Notes: generated by a model not told the origin, from the letters alone. Positions 9,342-18,707 are shown, counted from the stretch's first letter. The stretch is 64,000 nucleotides of DNA from Alistipes sp. (GCA_020026395.1 JAHHQM010000004.1:62001-126000); one strand, 5' to 3'. Made by a program: numbers and translations.

Positions 9342-11402
9342 TTAGCGACCGAAATTGCTCAAATTCTTCAATTCCATCGAGCGGGGTGCGAAATCCTTTA
9401 CGGAAATCATTACGCGCTTACCGGCCTTGAAGGTCATGCCCTTCATATTGCCTGCATTGGTCAGCTTAACCATCTTGACGGCCTTGGTCGTACCCAGCAG
9501 GGCATCAACCTCAGCGCACATCTGGCTATAAGGAACGTAACCGCCGATAATCTTGCACTTGCCCTGAGCATCTACCGTGATCAGCAAAGGTACACCGGCA
9601 CCTGCATTCAGCAGTGTGCTCATCTGAGCTACAGCCTCGGTATCCTTATCGGTATCGATTTCGTAGAAGTCAACCTTATCCTTATAGGTAGCCGAAGCCT
9701 GATTCATAACGGGCTGGAGTTTGATACACCAACCGCACCATGCGGGAGCACCGAAGTCCAATACACAAGGTTTCGTGCCTTTGAATACAAACTGACCCGC
9801 ATCAGTCTTGTAATCCCATACCTTTTCGCGGAACTGAGCATCGTTGATATGCTGCACATACGACGGACCTTCGTAGGGTACAGGCGTTTCGGCATCAGCA
9901 CGTTTTACAACGCGCGAGTCGTCGTTCGATACATCCAGAAGGAATGCCATCTTCATACCGGGATCTGCACCAAGCGTCAGACCGATACCCGTATCGTTCA
10001 TCGAGTTGATCCACTCTCTGGTGAATTCCTGAGCCTTGGCCTGAGATTTGGCCTCATCCATCATGGTCTCAAGGGTCGCACCCTGTGCCACGGCCTTATC
10101 AACCTCGGCAGGATCCGTCCAAACTACATACGCTTTCGCTGCGTTCTTCGTCAGGCATACTGCATTCAGAATAAATGCATCGGGCTCACCCATAACCATA
10201 AACTCAACACGGAGTTTTCCAGTCACAGGTTTGGGAGCACCTTGAGCATCGATTTCGGCATAAGCGTGCGAACGATGGTTCTCGGCATCATAAACAACGA
10301 TCAGCGATCCGTAAGCAACCGTCGGATCGGGATTCTCCAGCTGCAGGTCCAGACCTTCGTCCGAGTTGATATAATCACACCATTCTTTGGGCATAGCCTG
10401 ACCCATACCTTCGAGACCGTCAACCAACTTATTGAAGTCACCACCGACCTCACCCAGGAACGAGTCGAAATCAGCCTTGGGATTTACGAACACTTCACCC
10501 GAAGCAACATTCTTCGAAGCCGAGATAGCCGTGAAATAGAGCATACCGTTTTCGGCACGACCCGTATACGTAATCTGCGGACCGTCACCGGGAGTAGGCG
10601 TGGGGTCTTCACCACGAGCACCGAGCGTAGCCTCAGCGCGGGCAACCGTCTTACCATTAGCATTGCTGGCAAGAACAATACCTGCAACCAGCATACCGTC
10701 CATGTCGGGAGTCCATTCGATAACGGGCTCATTCTTGAAGCCGTCACCATTCATCTTTGCCAACAATTCGGCAGGCATCGTCTGAGCACCGCTTTCCGGC
10801 GTCTCCATAAACTCCTCGATCGTCATGCCCTGCTCCTGAAGCACCTGATCCAGCACGTAAGCGGGGAAGAAGCCCAACAAACCGGCCTCTGCATTCTTCG
10901 TCGTGCAGACCAGATCCATGCAAAGCACTTTCTTAGCCTTGTCATAATTCAGAGCCATCTCCAATTTGGGAGCCTCACCCGAAGGTGCGGGAGCCTCGGC
11001 GGCAGCCTGTTTTACCATAAATTTGGCATCTTTGGCACCTTTATAAGTAACGGTAACCTCGGCTTCACGGGCTTCACCCTCATTTTTACTTACCTGAAGA
11101 ACGATACGGCCTTCCGCACCATTCGTCTCGGCATTCAACGAGAACCATTTGGCGTCGCTCGTAGCGGCGGCTTTCTGATTCTCCACTGCATTTTCAATCT
11201 TGAACGTCAAAGCCTGCTCGCCACCTTCGGCGGCAACCTCCAATGCAGAACTGTTCAGGACAAGCACGGGAGTCTTGCCTTCCGGTCCGGGATCGGGAGT
11301 AGGGGTAGGCGCGGGTTCGGGATCATCGTCATCACATCCGACAGCTGCTGTCGAAAGGGCAAGCACTGTCAAGAAACTCCAAAAGAAAGTTTTAAGTTTC
11401 AT
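9342..11402 (-). CDS. Surface lipoprotein: BACON domain, three unnamed repeats, thioredoxin (third copy)
   Basis: 686 residues from the ATG at 11402. A GTG two codons upstream (11408) also lies in frame, but MKLK aligns with the start of the neighbouring copy. Lipobox AVGC, C23, then DDDD. BACON at about 45-133; repeats at about 146-260 (CTTKNA), 275-384 (SASKNV) and 398-505 (CLTKNA); thioredoxin with C556-G-W-C559 and cis-proline GVPL. It is most similar to the gene at 6699-9047: both have PKEWCD-INSD in repeat 2 and INSMN in repeat 3. Tandem duplication is the simplest origin. Possible substrates are oxidised proteins or glycans at the outer membrane; this is inference. Confidence 0.85.
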   Translation of the reverse strand: MKLKTFFWSFLTVLALSTAAVGCDDDDPEPAPTPTPDPGPEGKTPVLVLNSSALEVAAEGGEQALTFKIENAVENQKAAATSDAKWFSLNAETNGAEGRIVLQVSKNEGEAREAEVTVTYKGAKDAKFMVKQAAAEAPAPSGEAPKLEMALNYDKAKKVLCMDLVCTTKNAEAGLLGFFPAYVLDQVLQEQGMTIEEFMETPESGAQTMPAELLAKMNGDGFKNEPVIEWTPDMDGMLVAGIVLASNANGKTVARAEATLGARGEDPTPTPGDGPQITYTGRAENGMLYFTAISASKNVASGEVFVNPKADFDSFLGEVGGDFNKLVDGLEGMGQAMPKEWCDYINSDEGLDLQLENPDPTVAYGSLIVVYDAENHRSHAYAEIDAQGAPKPVTGKLRVEFMVMGEPDAFILNAVCLTKNAAKAYVVWTDPAEVDKAVAQGATLETMMDEAKSQAKAQEFTREWINSMNDTGIGLTLGADPGMKMAFLLDVSNDDSRVVKRADAETPVPYEGPSYVQHINDAQFREKVWDYKTDAGQFVFKGTKPCVLDFGAPAWCGWCIKLQPVMNQASATYKDKVDFYEIDTDKDTEAVAQMSTLLNAGAGVPLLITVDAQGKCKIIGGYVPYSQMCAEVDALLGTTKAVKMVKLTNAGNMKGMTFKAGKRVMISVKDFAPRSMELKNLSNFGR

Positions 11403-11467
11403 ACGCACAGATTTTAAGGTTGTTTAAAAATTTGGTTTTATTGGTTGTATCTTATTTTTCCATAAAC

Positions 11468-11475
11468 CAAACTTA
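11468..11475 (-). promoter_or_regulatory. -7 promoter box of the third thioredoxin lipoprotein
   Basis: Minus strand reads TAAGTTTG (TAnnTTTG). ATTG lies 20 bases upstream (plus-strand CAAT 11496-11499), as in the second copy. The start codon is about 66 bases downstream. Confidence 0.55.
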
Positions 11476-11605
11476 AGAATAATAATTTAAATAAGCAATA
11501 GTTTGTTAAAAATATTTGTTATAAATTTAGCAAACCAACCTCTTGACATTAAAAATCCTGTTTTAGATCTATTCGTCCTTTAAAAATCTGCAAAAAACAC
11601 AAAAA

Positions 11606-11635
11606 AGCCCGACAACATTGGCGCGTTGTCGGGCT
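11606..11635 (-). terminator. Terminator of the decayed fourth thioredoxin lipoprotein
   Basis: Perfect 11-bp inverted repeat AGCCCGACAAC / GTTGTCGGGCT, eight-base loop, six A before it on the plus strand (U run on the minus strand). It is retained although the gene upstream is broken. Confidence 0.85.
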
Positions 11636-11662
11636 CTACATATTAAATTAAAACCTATTTAT

Positions 11663-12898
11663 CTATCGAATCGGCTTGGTCTTTCCCAAAAGGGAGTCGA
11701 GGTGGGCACATATCACGTCGTAGGGTTTGGCACCACCAAGATACTTGCAATTATTTCTATTTTGGGGATCAGCAATGGCAGACAACGGGAAACCCTGTGC
11801 CTGCAACAAATTTTGCATCGTCCTGAATGCCTTCGGTTCTTTCTCGTAATTGACGACAAAGAAATCGACCCGATCCTTATACTCGACCGCAACATCGACC
11901 AATGTCGTTTCAAGCATACGGGAATAGTCGTCCACCTCACGGGTAGGCGAGATGAAGGCGATGATGGACGGCTTGTCGCCCTTGAATACGAACTGATCGG
12001 GCGATGCAGGGTAGTCCCAGACCTTTTCGATGGATCCCGCGCCATCAAGATATTGGAGATGGGATTGGGGCATCTGTATATCGGAACGGACTACGGTTCG
12101 TCCCTGGCATTCTTTATGAGCATGACGGTTGCAATTTTTTTTTGCAGAGGAACTCATACTTGAATTCCCTTAAGAACTCATCACAAAACCCATTCTGATT
12201 CATGACAAGGATATCGACGCTGTCCAAAATGAATGGGGAGGTGACCAATTTGCTCAGATCGGAGCGTTCCATGAAATCTTCAAACGACTGATTGTTTTCC
12301 GCAAGGAGCTGATCCAAGACATCGGCAAGCACAACGATCACCTTACCCGCCTCTGCATTTTTGCTGGTGCAACGCGCATCAAAACGAATAAACCGCTCGT
12401 ATTTGTCGTAGTAAGCTTTAAATTCGATTTGAGAAGCACCCGTAATTGCGGAGTTGCCCGCTTACTTTACCGAGAATCGCACAAGATCGGCATCTTTATA
12501 AATATAACAAGACCTCCGCCTGACGGGCTTCACCCTCGTTTTTCTCGACATTGAGCGTAACCGTACCCCGTATTACCACTGGTCACAACCGAAGCGGTAC
12601 ACCACACGTACGATACATCGGCCGTCAAAACGACCTTTCCGCGTTCGGCCTCCGTCATAACCTCGGCTTTACACCATTAGGCCGAAACATCAGCCGTGAC
12701 ATTCTGCCCCTCGACAGGATTCTTAATCGTGAAAAATGCCGCCTGACGGCCACCGTCACATCCGATTTCGATCTCAAACTCATCCACCGAAATCGAGGGG
12801 TCGGTCGATTCGGGAGCAACCGTCACCTTATCGCTGCTGCATCCGACCACAAGAGCCGCAAGCAAACTCCAAAGTAATAATTTAAATTTCATAGGCAT
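11663..12898 (-). pseudogene. Decayed BACON-thioredoxin lipoprotein, fourth copy, CxxC lost
   Basis: The pieces read in order as a shortened paralogue. 12892-12677: signal peptide with lipobox VVGC and a BACON start (ATG 12892; an upstream in-frame ATG lies at 12898). About 12600-12470: remnants of BACON strands in other frames, including a stretch coding KNEGEARQAE. About 12450-12120: first repeat with CTSKNAEAG. Near 12140 the frame shifts inside the segment that would read MLIKNARDGRTVVRSD. About 12110-11663: thioredoxin-like domain. The second and third repeats are absent. The position of the redox motif reads ISPTREVDD, so both cysteines are missing. Frameshifts in BACON and repeat 1 make it non-functional. 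The promoter box and terminator survive, so a transcript may still be made. Confidence 0.85.
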
Positions 12899-12925
12899 TA
12901 ATTGTGGGAGATTCTATTTCATCTA

Positions 12926-12933
12926 CAAAAGTA
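12926..12933 (-). promoter_or_regulatory. -7 promoter box before the decayed thioredoxin lipoprotein
   Basis: Minus strand reads TACTTTTG (TAnnTTTG), about 28 bases before the start codon. No clear TTTG at -33. Confidence 0.5.
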
Positions 12934-12972
12934 CGCATAATAAATAAGGAACGGAAAACGTCAGACACAAAA

Positions 12973-13001
12973 AAAGTCCCGCGTACAATGCGCAGGACTT
13001 T
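12973..13001 (-). terminator. Terminator of the EamA transporter gene
   Basis: Inverted repeat AAAGTCCCGCG / CGCAGGACTTT with one mismatch and a seven-base loop, with a U run on the minus strand. It lies 28 bases past the stop codon. Confidence 0.8.
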
Positions 13002-13028
13002 CAAGACTTTACATAATATTCAACCGGA

Positions 13029-13946
13029 TTATCCGCGGGCTTTTTCGGCTTCGAGATCGGCTCTCGATTTGCTTTGGGTGACGGCATAAACGCCGACGAA
13101 GATCAACATCGCAGCCACAGCCTTCATCCAACCGAAATCCGACAAACCCATCCATACGGCCACGCTCGATCCGACCACGGGCTGCATGTAGTTGTACATG
13201 CTGACGATCGTCGGGCGCAGGCGTTTCTGACCGTAAACGATGCAGATGTAGGCGAAGAACGTACCAAATACCACGACATATCCAGCCTCAAGCCATACGG
13301 CAAGGTCGAACGTCGTAAAATCCGTCGTTTTCACATCGTGCATCGAGAAGGGGATGAACGCAATGGCGGCATAGGTAAACATCCATTTCATCAGCGTGAA
13401 AACCGAATATCGGGCAATCAGTTTCTTGAAAATGGTCAGATAGCACGCAAAACTGATCTGCGAGGACATACACAACAGGTCGCCCCAGATATTACCCGCC
13501 TTGGACGAACCGCTTTGTGCCCCGAGAATCAGGATCAGCGCACCGATCGAACCCAGTGCCAAACCACCGACTTTCAACGGGGTAACGGGCTCTTTCAAGA
13601 AAACGGCCGCAAGAATAAGCGTAAAGATCGGCATGGTCGTGGTGATGATCGAGGCATCGACGGGCGATGTGAGCGACAAACCGAAGGTAAAACAACCCTG
13701 ATTGCAGACAATACCCAGCATCGAAGCGAAGAACATCAGCACCAGATCGCGCGGAGGCACCTGCTCGTGGCGCACAAAGAGCGACGCAATCCAGAAGCAC
13801 ACGGCACCACCCAGCATACGCATATTGGCCATGATCAGACCCGTAATGCCCGCATCCATGGCAGCCTTGCCGATCGGCGACATCAATCCCCACATACTCG
13901 CCGCAAGCAACAGGGCAATGTGGCCTTTGAAATTATTGATTTTCAT
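13029..13946 (-). CDS. EamA/DMT-family inner-membrane transporter
   Basis: 305 residues with ten predicted membrane segments in two related halves, as expected of the drug/metabolite transporter superfamily. The N-terminal half opens with ALLLAASMWGLMSPIGKAAM, a typical EamA first helix, and the second half begins near NIWGDLLCMSSQISFACY. Members export amino acids, nucleotides, metabolites or drugs; the substrate cannot be told from sequence. It is a single-gene unit with its own terminator, unrelated in content to the lipoproteins beside it. The charged C-terminus (SKSRADLEAEKARG) is cytoplasmic. Confidence 0.88.
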   Translation of the reverse strand: MKINNFKGHIALLLAASMWGLMSPIGKAAMDAGITGLIMANMRMLGGAVCFWIASLFVRHEQVPPRDLVLMFFASMLGIVCNQGCFTFGLSLTSPVDASIITTTMPIFTLILAAVFLKEPVTPLKVGGLALGSIGALILILGAQSGSSKAGNIWGDLLCMSSQISFACYLTIFKKLIARYSVFTLMKWMFTYAAIAFIPFSMHDVKTTDFTTFDLAVWLEAGYVVVFGTFFAYICIVYGQKRLRPTIVSMYNYMQPVVGSSVAVWMGLSDFGWMKAVAAMLIFVGVYAVTQSKSRADLEAEKARG

Positions 13947-14060
13947 AAAACGAAAGACTTATATAGTTAGGTGAAACAAATATTCCGAGGAAAATTCGGG
14001 TCGCAAAATTATAAAAAAAATTTTAAATATCCGCATATCGTCCCAATCGCCGCACAAAAA

Positions 14061-14092
14061 AAGGAGAGGTTTCCTTACGAAAACCTCTCCTT
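14061..14092 (-). terminator. Terminator of ahpF
   Basis: Perfect 12-bp inverted repeat AAGGAGAGGTTT / AAACCTCTCCTT with an eight-base loop and a run of seven A before it on the plus strand (U tract on the minus strand). Confidence 0.9.
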
Positions 14093-14114
14093 GAGATAAT
14101 ATATATAACGAGGT

Positions 14115-15671
14115 TTATTTCAGTGCGTTCTTCAACGAGTCTTCAAATGCCGACAGGGCAGCCTTCGCACCTTCGCCCATGGCGATGATGATCTGCTTGT
14201 AGGGTACCGTCGAGACATCGCCCGCCGCATAGATACCCGCCACATTCGTACGGCAGGCCGTGTCGATCACCACCTCACCGCGAGGCGTCACTTCGACCAC
14301 CTCCCTGAGCAGTACGCTGTTCGGCATCAGACCGATCTGCACGAAAATACCGTCCGTCGGGATCTCATGCTCTTCGTTCGTCGCGCGATCTTTGTAGCAC
14401 AACGCCGATACCTTTTTGCCGTCACCCTTCACCTCGGTGCTCTGGGCATTGAGGATCACCTTCACGTTGGGGCAGGCCTTCAATTTGTCCTGCAAAACCT
14501 GATCGCCCTTCAGCTCGGTGAGGAATTCCACGACGGTCACCTCCGATGCGATGTTCGACAAATCCAATGCGGCCTCAAGACCCGAATTACCGCCGCCGAC
14601 TACCACCACGCGCTTACCCTTGTAGAAGGGACCGTCGCAATGGGTGCAGAATGCCACGCCGCGACCGATATAATCGGCTTCACCCGGTACGTTCAACTTG
14701 CGCCAGCTTGCACCCGTAGCCACGATCAACGCAGGAGCCATCAAACGCTCGCCATATGAAGTGATGAGTTGCTTAACGCCATCAACCACCTTGACTTCCA
14801 TCACCTTACGCTTATCCAAAACCTCGATGGGGTAGTTCGAGATGTGCTGACCCATACCATCGGCCAGAAGGCGTCCCGTAGTCTTCGGCACGGAGATCAT
14901 GTTCTCGATATCAACCGTATCGAGGATCTGACCGCCCATGCGCTCGGCCACGATGCCGACCTTGAATCCCTTACGCGCCGAGTAGATTGCGGCAGCCGAT
15001 CCCGCAGGGCCTCCGCCCAACACCAATACGTCGAATTCGCGTACCACCTCCGTCTTGGACATCGACTCGTCCACGCCGATCTGCGCCTCGAGTTTGTCGA
15101 GCAGTTCGGTCATCGAAGTCTTACCCACCGAGAGCAGTTTGCCGTCGGCATAAACGGTTGGCACGGCCTGAATGCCGAGCTCGGCAACTTCGTCCTGATG
15201 GATCGCGCCGTCGATGATCGTGTGACGGATCGCGGGATTGATCATCGCAAAGAGATTGAGCGTCTGCACCACATCGGGGCAGTTCGTGCAGCTCAACGAG
15301 ATATAGCTTCTGATCTCCACCTCACCTTTAAGTCTTCGGATGCGATCTGCAACCACCTCGTCAGGCAGGTTTTTGCCCTTGCCATCCAAGTTGAGCACGG
15401 CCAGGAGCAGCGATGTGAATTCGTGTCCCGTGGGTACGGCTTCAAAGCGGATGCCGTTCGGCTGGCCGTCCTTGAGAATTTCGAGTGCCAGTCCTTCGGC
15501 TTCGGTGATCTCAACCGAGAACTTGTCGCTTGTCGAGGCCACATCCTCCATCAGACGAATCAGCTCGTCACGCGACGGATGCGCCGAAGCGACTTGAATT
15601 TTAAACGTATATTGCGATTGCAGTTGGGCGAAGATGCCTTTCAACTGACTGATCATTGCCTGGTCTAACAT
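14115..15671 (-). CDS. ahpF: Alkyl hydroperoxide reductase subunit F (flavin disulfide reductase)
   Basis: 518 residues, close to the 521 of E. coli AhpF. The N-terminal part holds the tandem thioredoxin-fold domain with redox pair C128-T-N-C131. The FAD domain begins at VLGGGPAGSAAAIYSAR. The second redox pair is C342-T-H-C345, followed by the nucleotide-binding glycine motif VVVGGGNSGLEAA. The C-terminus has the FAD motif GIYAAGDVS. It moves electrons from NADH through FAD and both disulfides to AhpC in the cytoplasm. It lies downstream of ahpC on the same strand, 92 bases apart, so the two are probably one operon. All catalytic cysteines are present. Confidence 0.97.
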   Translation of the reverse strand: MLDQAMISQLKGIFAQLQSQYTFKIQVASAHPSRDELIRLMEDVASTSDKFSVEITEAEGLALEILKDGQPNGIRFEAVPTGHEFTSLLLAVLNLDGKGKNLPDEVVADRIRRLKGEVEIRSYISLSCTNCPDVVQTLNLFAMINPAIRHTIIDGAIHQDEVAELGIQAVPTVYADGKLLSVGKTSMTELLDKLEAQIGVDESMSKTEVVREFDVLVLGGGPAGSAAAIYSARKGFKVGIVAERMGGQILDTVDIENMISVPKTTGRLLADGMGQHISNYPIEVLDKRKVMEVKVVDGVKQLITSYGERLMAPALIVATGASWRKLNVPGEADYIGRGVAFCTHCDGPFYKGKRVVVVGGGNSGLEAALDLSNIASEVTVVEFLTELKGDQVLQDKLKACPNVKVILNAQSTEVKGDGKKVSALCYKDRATNEEHEIPTDGIFVQIGLMPNSVLLREVVEVTPRGEVVIDTACRTNVAGIYAAGDVSTVPYKQIIIAMGEGAKAALSAFEDSLKNALK

Positions 15672-15763
15672 GGTTCTGAAGATTTTAACGGGTGAAGATT
15701 CAAAAAAGGGGGAAAAGTCCTACGAACCCCTCCCCCGAACTTATGGTAAAAGCATGTTTTGCA

Positions 15764-16327
15764 TTAGAGCTTGCCAACGAGGTCGATGCTGGGCTTCAGC
15801 GTCTCGGCACCCTGTTTCCACTTGGCGGGGCAAACCTCACCGTCGTGGCTGGCTACGAACTGCAGTGCCTGGAGGCGGCGGAGCAATTCGTCGGCGTTAC
15901 GACCGATGTTGCCGTCGACAACTTCGTAAGCTACGATCTGCCCCTCGGGGTTCACGATGAACGTGCCGCGCTCGGCCAGTCCCTTCTCCTCGATCAAGAC
16001 CTCGAAACCGCGAGCAAGTACGTGGTTGGGGTCAGCCAGCATCGGGTAGCGGATCTTCTTGATCTTATCCGAGGTGTCGTGCCATGCCTTGTGTACGAAG
16101 TGCGTGTCGCACGATACGGAGTAGATCTCGCAACCTGCGGCCTTGAACTCGTCGTACTTTTCGGCCAGATCCTCCAGCTCGGTGGGGCACACGAACGTGA
16201 AGTCGGCGGGGTAGAAGAAGAAGATGCTCCATTTGCCCAAAACATCGGCCTTCGACACGGCCTTGAAGTTATCGTTTACATAAGCCTGTACGTTGAAATC
16301 AACGATTTCTTTTTTGATCTGTGACAT
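15764..16327 (-). CDS. ahpC: Alkyl hydroperoxide reductase subunit C (peroxiredoxin)
   Basis: 187 residues, typical 2-Cys peroxiredoxin of the AhpC/Prx1 group. Peroxidatic C47 sits in FTFVCPTE and resolving C166 in GEVCPAKW. It reduces hydrogen peroxide and organic hydroperoxides, and is itself reduced by AhpF encoded next downstream. The 5' leader resembles that of the zinc-ribbon gene at 53615-53827. No OxyR gene is in the window. Confidence 0.97.
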   Translation of the reverse strand: MSQIKKEIVDFNVQAYVNDNFKAVSKADVLGKWSIFFFYPADFTFVCPTELEDLAEKYDEFKAAGCEIYSVSCDTHFVHKAWHDTSDKIKKIRYPMLADPNHVLARGFEVLIEEKGLAERGTFIVNPEGQIVAYEVVDGNIGRNADELLRRLQALQFVASHDGEVCPAKWKQGAETLKPSIDLVGKL

Positions 16328-16372
16328 AGTTGTATTGTTTTAAGTTTTGTTGTTATTTCTTGTTTCCGTAGG

Positions 16373-16404
16373 CAAAGATATGGAGCGTTTTTGGATCTTG
16401 CAAA
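16373..16404 (-). promoter_or_regulatory. Promoter of ahpCF
   Basis: On the minus strand TTTG (plus CAAA 16401-16404), 20 bases, then TATCTTTG (16380-16373): a full match to the Bacteroidota -33/-7 consensus. The ahpC start codon is 45 bases downstream. Confidence 0.7.
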
Positions 16405-16531
16405 TAGATATTTTTTATCCCTCCATAAGCAAAACACATACTTCTAACTCAAAGATACACTGCAACTATTGTGCCAACGCCTCAAAGAGCGGCCACGCCC
16501 CCGAAAACGCTGCAGCCGACCACATCCCGAT

Positions 16532-18707
16532 TTATAAAATTACGTCCCACACGTTAGTTTCTCGATACATTGTGTCGGAGCGCACCGAATCCGTGCTACT
16601 TTCCCCATAAACATTAAACCCGCCGGCATACATGGTTAATTTGATCTGTTTCTGGTTGAAAATATCATTAAACACCGATATGCGGAGCGCCTTATTTTGA
16701 GTCGTAAAGGTATATTTGAGGGAGACTTTCGACATCGGTTCTTCTTTTTCTGCCTCATGTTGCACAATCGGGTGGTAGTCTAATTCCACGCCGATCTTGT
16801 GCTGACGGAAATTCAAACCGAAAGGCAACGACATGGAAAGATATCGGTTGTCACGTCGCACGTGCGTTTCGCTCGTTTTGAATCGTCCCGTCTCGAAAAG
16901 GATATAAGGCGAGATGTAGAAATGCTTCCAATACTGCGAATAATAGATATACGACGTAAACATATACGCAGTACCGATATTCACCTGCCGATAAACGAAC
17001 TTGTTGTCCTGATAGGACGGGAACATCATTCATGCGTCCTTACGGCGATACCCTCCGATATCCGCTCCGAAATTACCTTTCGAATAGGAGAACACCAATT
17101 CGGTGTATCGGACAGGTTTCAAGCGGCTGTTACCCGCTATCTCCACGCCATCGTTTTGTTGTTTCGATGTACCGCCAAGATATACGGACAAAGGTTTCAT
17201 GGTTTTTTGATCCAACCTCAGATTGAATCTGTGCCCTTGCAGATTATAACCGAGCAGGATATGGGGATCGGCATAAAAAGAGTGCGCATGCGGGTTGTTC
17301 GTGCAATCGAGACTCACACCCGCATTAAACTCGAAGTTTCCCCAATCACCGTTCAAATACAAATCCTGCTTGAAGGAGTGTTCCCAAAAATCATCGAACT
17401 TGCCCCCTCGCGATACATCCTCCGACTCCAAAAACAGGTACGAGTAAACCGACACGGAACGAAATTTGAATTTGGGATTTTTGAACGTATAGGTATAATC
17501 CACCGAAGCATTGGGCGCCATTTTGCTGTTCTTCGTACTTTGGAGCAATTCCCGGGCGGGATTTTTCAATTTGTATCGGTCACGCTCCGAGTTGAATGCC
17601 ATCTCCACGTGCAATTGATGCTTTTTCTTGTTCAGATCGAAATAAACACCCGTCGTAAGGTAATTGTTATATTGGGATGCAGCCCTGTCGGAAATATCCC
17701 CGAACACGTTTGAAGTCCGATCTTTTTTGTCGTTCGTCGTAAAGTAATAGACCAACAATCCCGCATTTACAGCGTCCGAGAACTTGTAATTATTGGAATA
17801 ATCACAAGAGAAGTTGTTGCTTTTTTTGTGGAGGTCTTCGTTGATGTCTTTTTCCGTACCATCCTCAAAAACATATCGCTTGGCGGAAGACGGGTCTTGC
17901 GCTCAGGAAGAGTCTATTGGCGAATTTCTCGGTATTCAACACCGTACGCGTATTCCCATTCCCGTGATTGCCTTTTCCGCGTGCGTATTCCGCCGGGGTT
18001 GTATTTTCAAATTCCTTTACGGTCTCGGAATTTACAATCAGCTCATAACCATTGCCTTGGGGCAGTCTTTTCAGCTTTACGGACGCGACATCTTCCGCGA
18101 AGTAGCTCTCAAGCATCTGCGACATTTCGGGGGTCATGGGTCGGCTCATCCCGTGCTCTTCAAACCGCACGGACACCACCGGAAGCGATTTGTAGGTGCA
18201 TGGGTCGCTTCGATGGATAAATCCGGGAACTTTCTGCAAGACCTCGACCATATTGTTATTCTCAAAAACTGAAATACCGTTCACCTGGATCTGATCCTCC
18301 ATCAGTCGGCTTTTCACGATCGGTCTTCGGCCTCGGATGACGACCTCCTCCAATTTTTTGATCCTTCGGGCGCGGAATGCAAGCGGATATTTCAACTCGT
18401 TACACCCGACAACCGTATCAAGCACCTATTCTCCGAAATATTCAATCATAAAACGATAGGGGCAATCCCGCCCCTCGAATGCAAAACGCCCGTCGGGGGA
18501 ATAGACCTGCAACGTGTCCGCCTTTGATGCACCCACCACCTTCAGGGTGTAATTCTGAAAGGGTTTGCCTTCTTCATCGGTGACCGCTCCCGTGATCTTT
18601 TGTGCATACAGATTCAGTGAAACGCATGGTTGGTTAATTTTTGCATCGGGATCACACAATTCCACTACAAAAAAATAAACCTTATTTTCCAATTTTTTCT
18701 CTATCAT
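16532..18707 (-). pseudogene. Outer-membrane beta-barrel protein with carboxypeptidase-like N-terminal domain, broken
   Basis: Four pieces make one protein of ~720 residues. 18707-18426: a carboxypeptidase-regulatory-like domain (ITGAVTDEEGKPFQNYTLKV). 18425-17865: a plug-like region (VEVLQKVPGF). 17885-17030 and 17029-16532: a beta-barrel with alternating strands, like the TonB-receptor-related family in Bacteroidota (OMP_b-brl type). Lesions: an in-frame TAG at 18426-18428 (after EYFGE), a frameshift near 17885-17895 (coding resumes as RYVFEDGTEKDI), and an in-frame TGA at 17030-17032. The N-terminus no longer looks like a signal peptide. Three lesions of different kinds support a true pseudogene. 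The cargo of the ancestral protein is unknown. Confidence 0.85.

Noticed and set aside
4671..11417. Long open frames opposite the thioredoxin lipoproteins (about 500-600 codons each)
   Set aside because: All are antisense to the genuine lipoprotein genes, share the same low-complexity bias and have no start signals or domains. Their similarity to each other follows from the paralogy of the real genes.
15708..15736. A hairpin GGGGG/CCCCC between ahpC and ahpF as a terminator
   Set aside because: Five-base stem with a loop of about 19 bases; too weak to call, and the two genes are expected to be co-transcribed.
1..18707. All frame breaks as sequencing errors
   Set aside because: Single-base lesions could be errors, but the window also shows a kdpA-kdpB deletion, clean nonsense codons, loss of a CxxC motif and loss of repeats. 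Long housekeeping genes elsewhere are intact.
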